Of a stretch of 64,000 nucleotides of DNA, positions 62,251-64,000 are shown in pieces (the stretch's first letter is position 1; the number at the start of each line of letters is the position of its first letter). Origin of the DNA: Akkermansiaceae bacterium (GTDB lineage: Bacteria; Verrucomicrobiota; Verrucomicrobiia; Verrucomicrobiales; Akkermansiaceae); assembly GCA_017798145.1 (NCBI GenBank), contig CP059069.1:1535226-1599225 (forward strand). Direction: 5' to 3'. The notes under the pieces are model-generated. The model was not told the origin of the DNA. It made no database searches and saw nothing but the letters and a program-made list of their open reading frames with translations. The position numbers and the translations under genes were made by a program.

Positions 62251-64000
62251 ATGAGATTACCAGGCAGATGGATTCTGATTGTGTGGCTGGTTGCCATGTT
62301 TTTTCTTCCGTCGCCGTTGCCAGCTCAGGAGGAACTTCCGGTCATGGAGATGGAGGAAAACCTCTCGCGCGAGGGAAGCATCCCGGTCAGAATTGTCGGT
62401 GGCCGTCTGGTGGCCGCGGTGGAGTTGTCCACCGTTCACAGCCGGATTCCGGTGAACCTCTTCATCGACTATGAGAGCCCCAGCGGGCTTCAACTGCATG
62501 ATAGTGCGGCCAAGGCTCTCAGGACTGAGGACGAATTCGGACAGACCATCCCCATCACCATCCATTTCCCGGATTTTGACATCACGGTGGATCGGCGTGA
62601 GAAGGGGCCGGAGGATGAGTATGGGGAGTTCACCCGCCTCCATTCCGAGGAACTCAATGAAGACGCCTTGGTCGGCTCGATCGGTTCGAGAATTCTCAGC
62701 AAGTATCGCGTCACTTTTGATCTGCACGAAGGACGCATGGAACTCGCACTCCCTGGCGGGGAGGAGGCCGACGGCGAAGAAGCCGCTGCGGATGACGAAG
62801 AACCCGGCGATGAGAAACTGAAAGTGGGCATCACGGTCACCGACGGCGTCGTCTGGCTGCCCATTCAACTGGCCAGCGGCAGGATCCATGCCATGGCCGT
62901 GTCCACCACGAGCTACGACAGCCTCATCGATCGGGAATGGTGCGATATCCAAGGCTTTCCCGCCGGTGAGATCGATCCGCTGAAGCTGGGCGAACTCAAC
63001 CTCGCAAAGTGTGTCGCCTTCCGCCCGCAGGAGGTGATCTACACGGATCCGCCTGAGTCGATCGGGGTGCTGGGTCTCAATTTGCTCAAGCACCTGCACC
63101 TGACCATCGACCCAAGCACCAAAACGGCAGTCTGCTTTATCTCTTCTCCACCGATCTTTCCGGTGGCGGATCGCGAATACTTCGAGGCCGAGGCCTCCGG
63201 CGATGCCGACCGGCTTGAGGCTTGGTTGGAGAAATATCCCAAGGAACGGCTTAGCGCCGAAGGGGCGGAGAAACTCCTCAACGACCGACTCGTTGAAAAG
63301 GCCACCCCCGGGCAAATCGAATCGGCGATACGCCGCCTGAGGGTCACCTGGCCGGATGACATGATCAGCACCAAGGCGCTTGATCTGGTGAAGGAGCTTT
63401 TGAAAACCGGCTATCCCGAGCAAGCGGTGCTCGCCGGCGAACTCGGTATCGAGGGCGGCCGCACCGACCGCTACCCGGATTCCGTTCACCAACTGCACGC
63501 CACGCTGGGAGAACTCTTTCTTGGGCAGGATGAAAACAAGCGTGCCTGGCGCCATCTTCTCTCCGCCGCCTTCGGGGTTCCGGACGATGGACGGGTCAAT
63601 CTGAACCTGGGTCGTTTTTATGAGAAAGAGAAACGCTACAACCGTGCTCTTTCGCGATACGTTCAGGCGGTCACCAAGGTCGAGACCGGTGAGCAGGCGC
63701 TGGAAGGTCTCGCCCGCGTCCAGCGGTTGATGGGGGATACCACGCCACTCTCCGTGGATACCATCGCCCCGCTCATCGCCGGCAAGACCTACAACTACGC
63801 CGCCGCCACCCGCTATCGCCCCACACCCGAGGAAGAAACAAACCGCGTCGCCCTGGTCGAGTTTTTCACCAACGCCAACTACAAGAAGCCCGGCAAAGAG
63901 GAAGGCGCCATCGGCGGTGCGCTGGGCAACGAGGGAGTGATGACCTACTTCCCGCGGGAGAAGGTCGCCATGCTGACCTACCACTTGCTGAATCCACAGC
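62251..64000 (+). CDS. Secreted protein with degenerate retropepsin-like and cysteine-less thioredoxin-like regions (runs off the window)
   Basis: At least 583 residues, open to the last base, so the C-terminus is unseen. The ATG at 62251 opens a signal peptide (MRLPGRWILIVWLVAMFFLP, cleavage near PAQ); an ATG at 62227 would add eight residues. Residues about 30-165 and 190-295 look like two retropepsin-like folds (GSRILSKYRVTFDLHEGRMEL; IGVLGLNLLKHLHLTIDP), but no catalytic D-T/S-G is present (LFIDYESPS, AVSTTSYD). TPR-like helices follow (LNLGRFYEKEKRYNRALSRY). Near residue 533 comes VALVEFFTNANYKKPGKEEG, matching the start of a thioredoxin-like domain (usual pattern VELFTGxxCxxC) with both cysteines replaced. 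Confidence 0.8.
   Translation, partial: MRLPGRWILIVWLVAMFFLPSPLPAQEELPVMEMEENLSREGSIPVRIVGGRLVAAVELSTVHSRIPVNLFIDYESPSGLQLHDSAAKALRTEDEFGQTIPITIHFPDFDITVDRREKGPEDEYGEFTRLHSEELNEDALVGSIGSRILSKYRVTFDLHEGRMELALPGGEEADGEEAAADDEEPGDEKLKVGITVTDGVVWLPIQLASGRIHAMAVSTTSYDSLIDREWCDIQGFPAGEIDPLKLGELNLAKCVAFRPQEVIYTDPPESIGVLGLNLLKHLHLTIDPSTKTAVCFISSPPIFPVADREYFEAEASGDADRLEAWLEKYPKERLSAEGAEKLLNDRLVEKATPGQIESAIRRLRVTWPDDMISTKALDLVKELLKTGYPEQAVLAGELGIEGGRTDRYPDSVHQLHATLGELFLGQDENKRAWRHLLSAAFGVPDDGRVNLNLGRFYEKEKRYNRALSRYVQAVTKVETGEQALEGLARVQRLMGDTTPLSVDTIAPLIAGKTYNYAAATRYRPTPEEETNRVALVEFFTNANYKKPGKEEGAIGGALGNEGVMTYFPREKVAMLTYHLLNPQ

Noticed and set aside
62257-63984. 575-residue minus-strand frame at the window end
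   Set aside because: It is the shadow of the plus-strand gene that has no stop before the window edge; the plus frame has a signal peptide, fold-like motifs and sensible codon use.

Overview
The window looks like a chromosomal segment from a GC-rich member of the Verrucomicrobiota, most like the Luteolibacter/Haloferula side of Verrucomicrobiales. This rests on protein families, not on a marker gene: PEP-CTERM proteins ending in a VPEPS motif plus an RRRR tail, four S1-type formylglycine sulfatases, a PSD1/DUF1549-DUF1553 protein paired with a DUF1501 protein, prepilin-like proteins with an H-X9-DG motif, a DUF1080 (3-keto-disaccharide hydrolase) protein, and two GntR-type regulators fused to sugar-binding domains. 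No rRNA or tRNA gene was seen.

Layout. 1-5.6 kb: a 1,362-residue secreted adhesin-like protein and a secreted protein of unknown function. 5.6-11.5 kb (minus strand): an exopolysaccharide export operon with an outer-membrane barrel, a secreted partner, a Wza-like lipoprotein, a Wzx-like flippase and a HEAT-repeat protein. 11.6-12.9 kb: a decayed IS630-type transposase. 13-15.4 kb: a GMC oxidoreductase and its Tat-exported small subunit. 15.4-21.8 kb: two near-identical prepilin-like genes, each preceded by a palindromic repeat array, enclosing a two-component system and a GH71/99-like glycosidase. 22-30 kb (minus strand): gene remnants, a 1,069-residue FnIII/LamG protein, a sulfatase fused to long secreted flanks, and a PEP-CTERM protein. 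30-35 kb: dense palindromic repeat arrays around a DUF1080 gene, a frameshifted REP-associated tyrosine transposase (RAYT) and a sulfatase. 35-51.8 kb: a regulator, a PEP-CTERM protein, a sulfatase, and a probable seven-gene operon (giant prepilin-like protein, unknown, possible polysaccharide lyase, sulfatase, DUF1961, PSD1, DUF1501). 51.8-60.6 kb: a VapBC pair and a second catabolic operon (NHL-type propeller, FAD-oxidoreductase remnant, PQQ-type propeller, FAD-oxidoreductase, GH2). 60.8-64 kb: a second GntR/sugar-binding regulator and a secreted protein that runs off the window and therefore has no stop here.

Biologically this reads as glycan foraging: secreted sulfatases, glycosidases, oxidoreductases and possible lyases would strip and oxidise a sulfated polysaccharide, while surface proteins (PEP-CTERM, prepilin-like, EPS export) build the cell exterior. 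Two paralogous sugar-sensing repressors lie next to the two catabolic blocks.

Two non-coding systems stand out. One is a composite palindromic element of about 112 bp, repeated at 121-128 bp spacing in 18 complete copies plus partial ones over six loci, with compensatory changes in its hairpins; a RAYT pseudogene sits between two of the arrays. The other is a recurring motif close to TGTCATCACTTTGGGGACTA, found at ten intergenic sites; at eight of them it points toward the start of the next gene 55-130 bp away.
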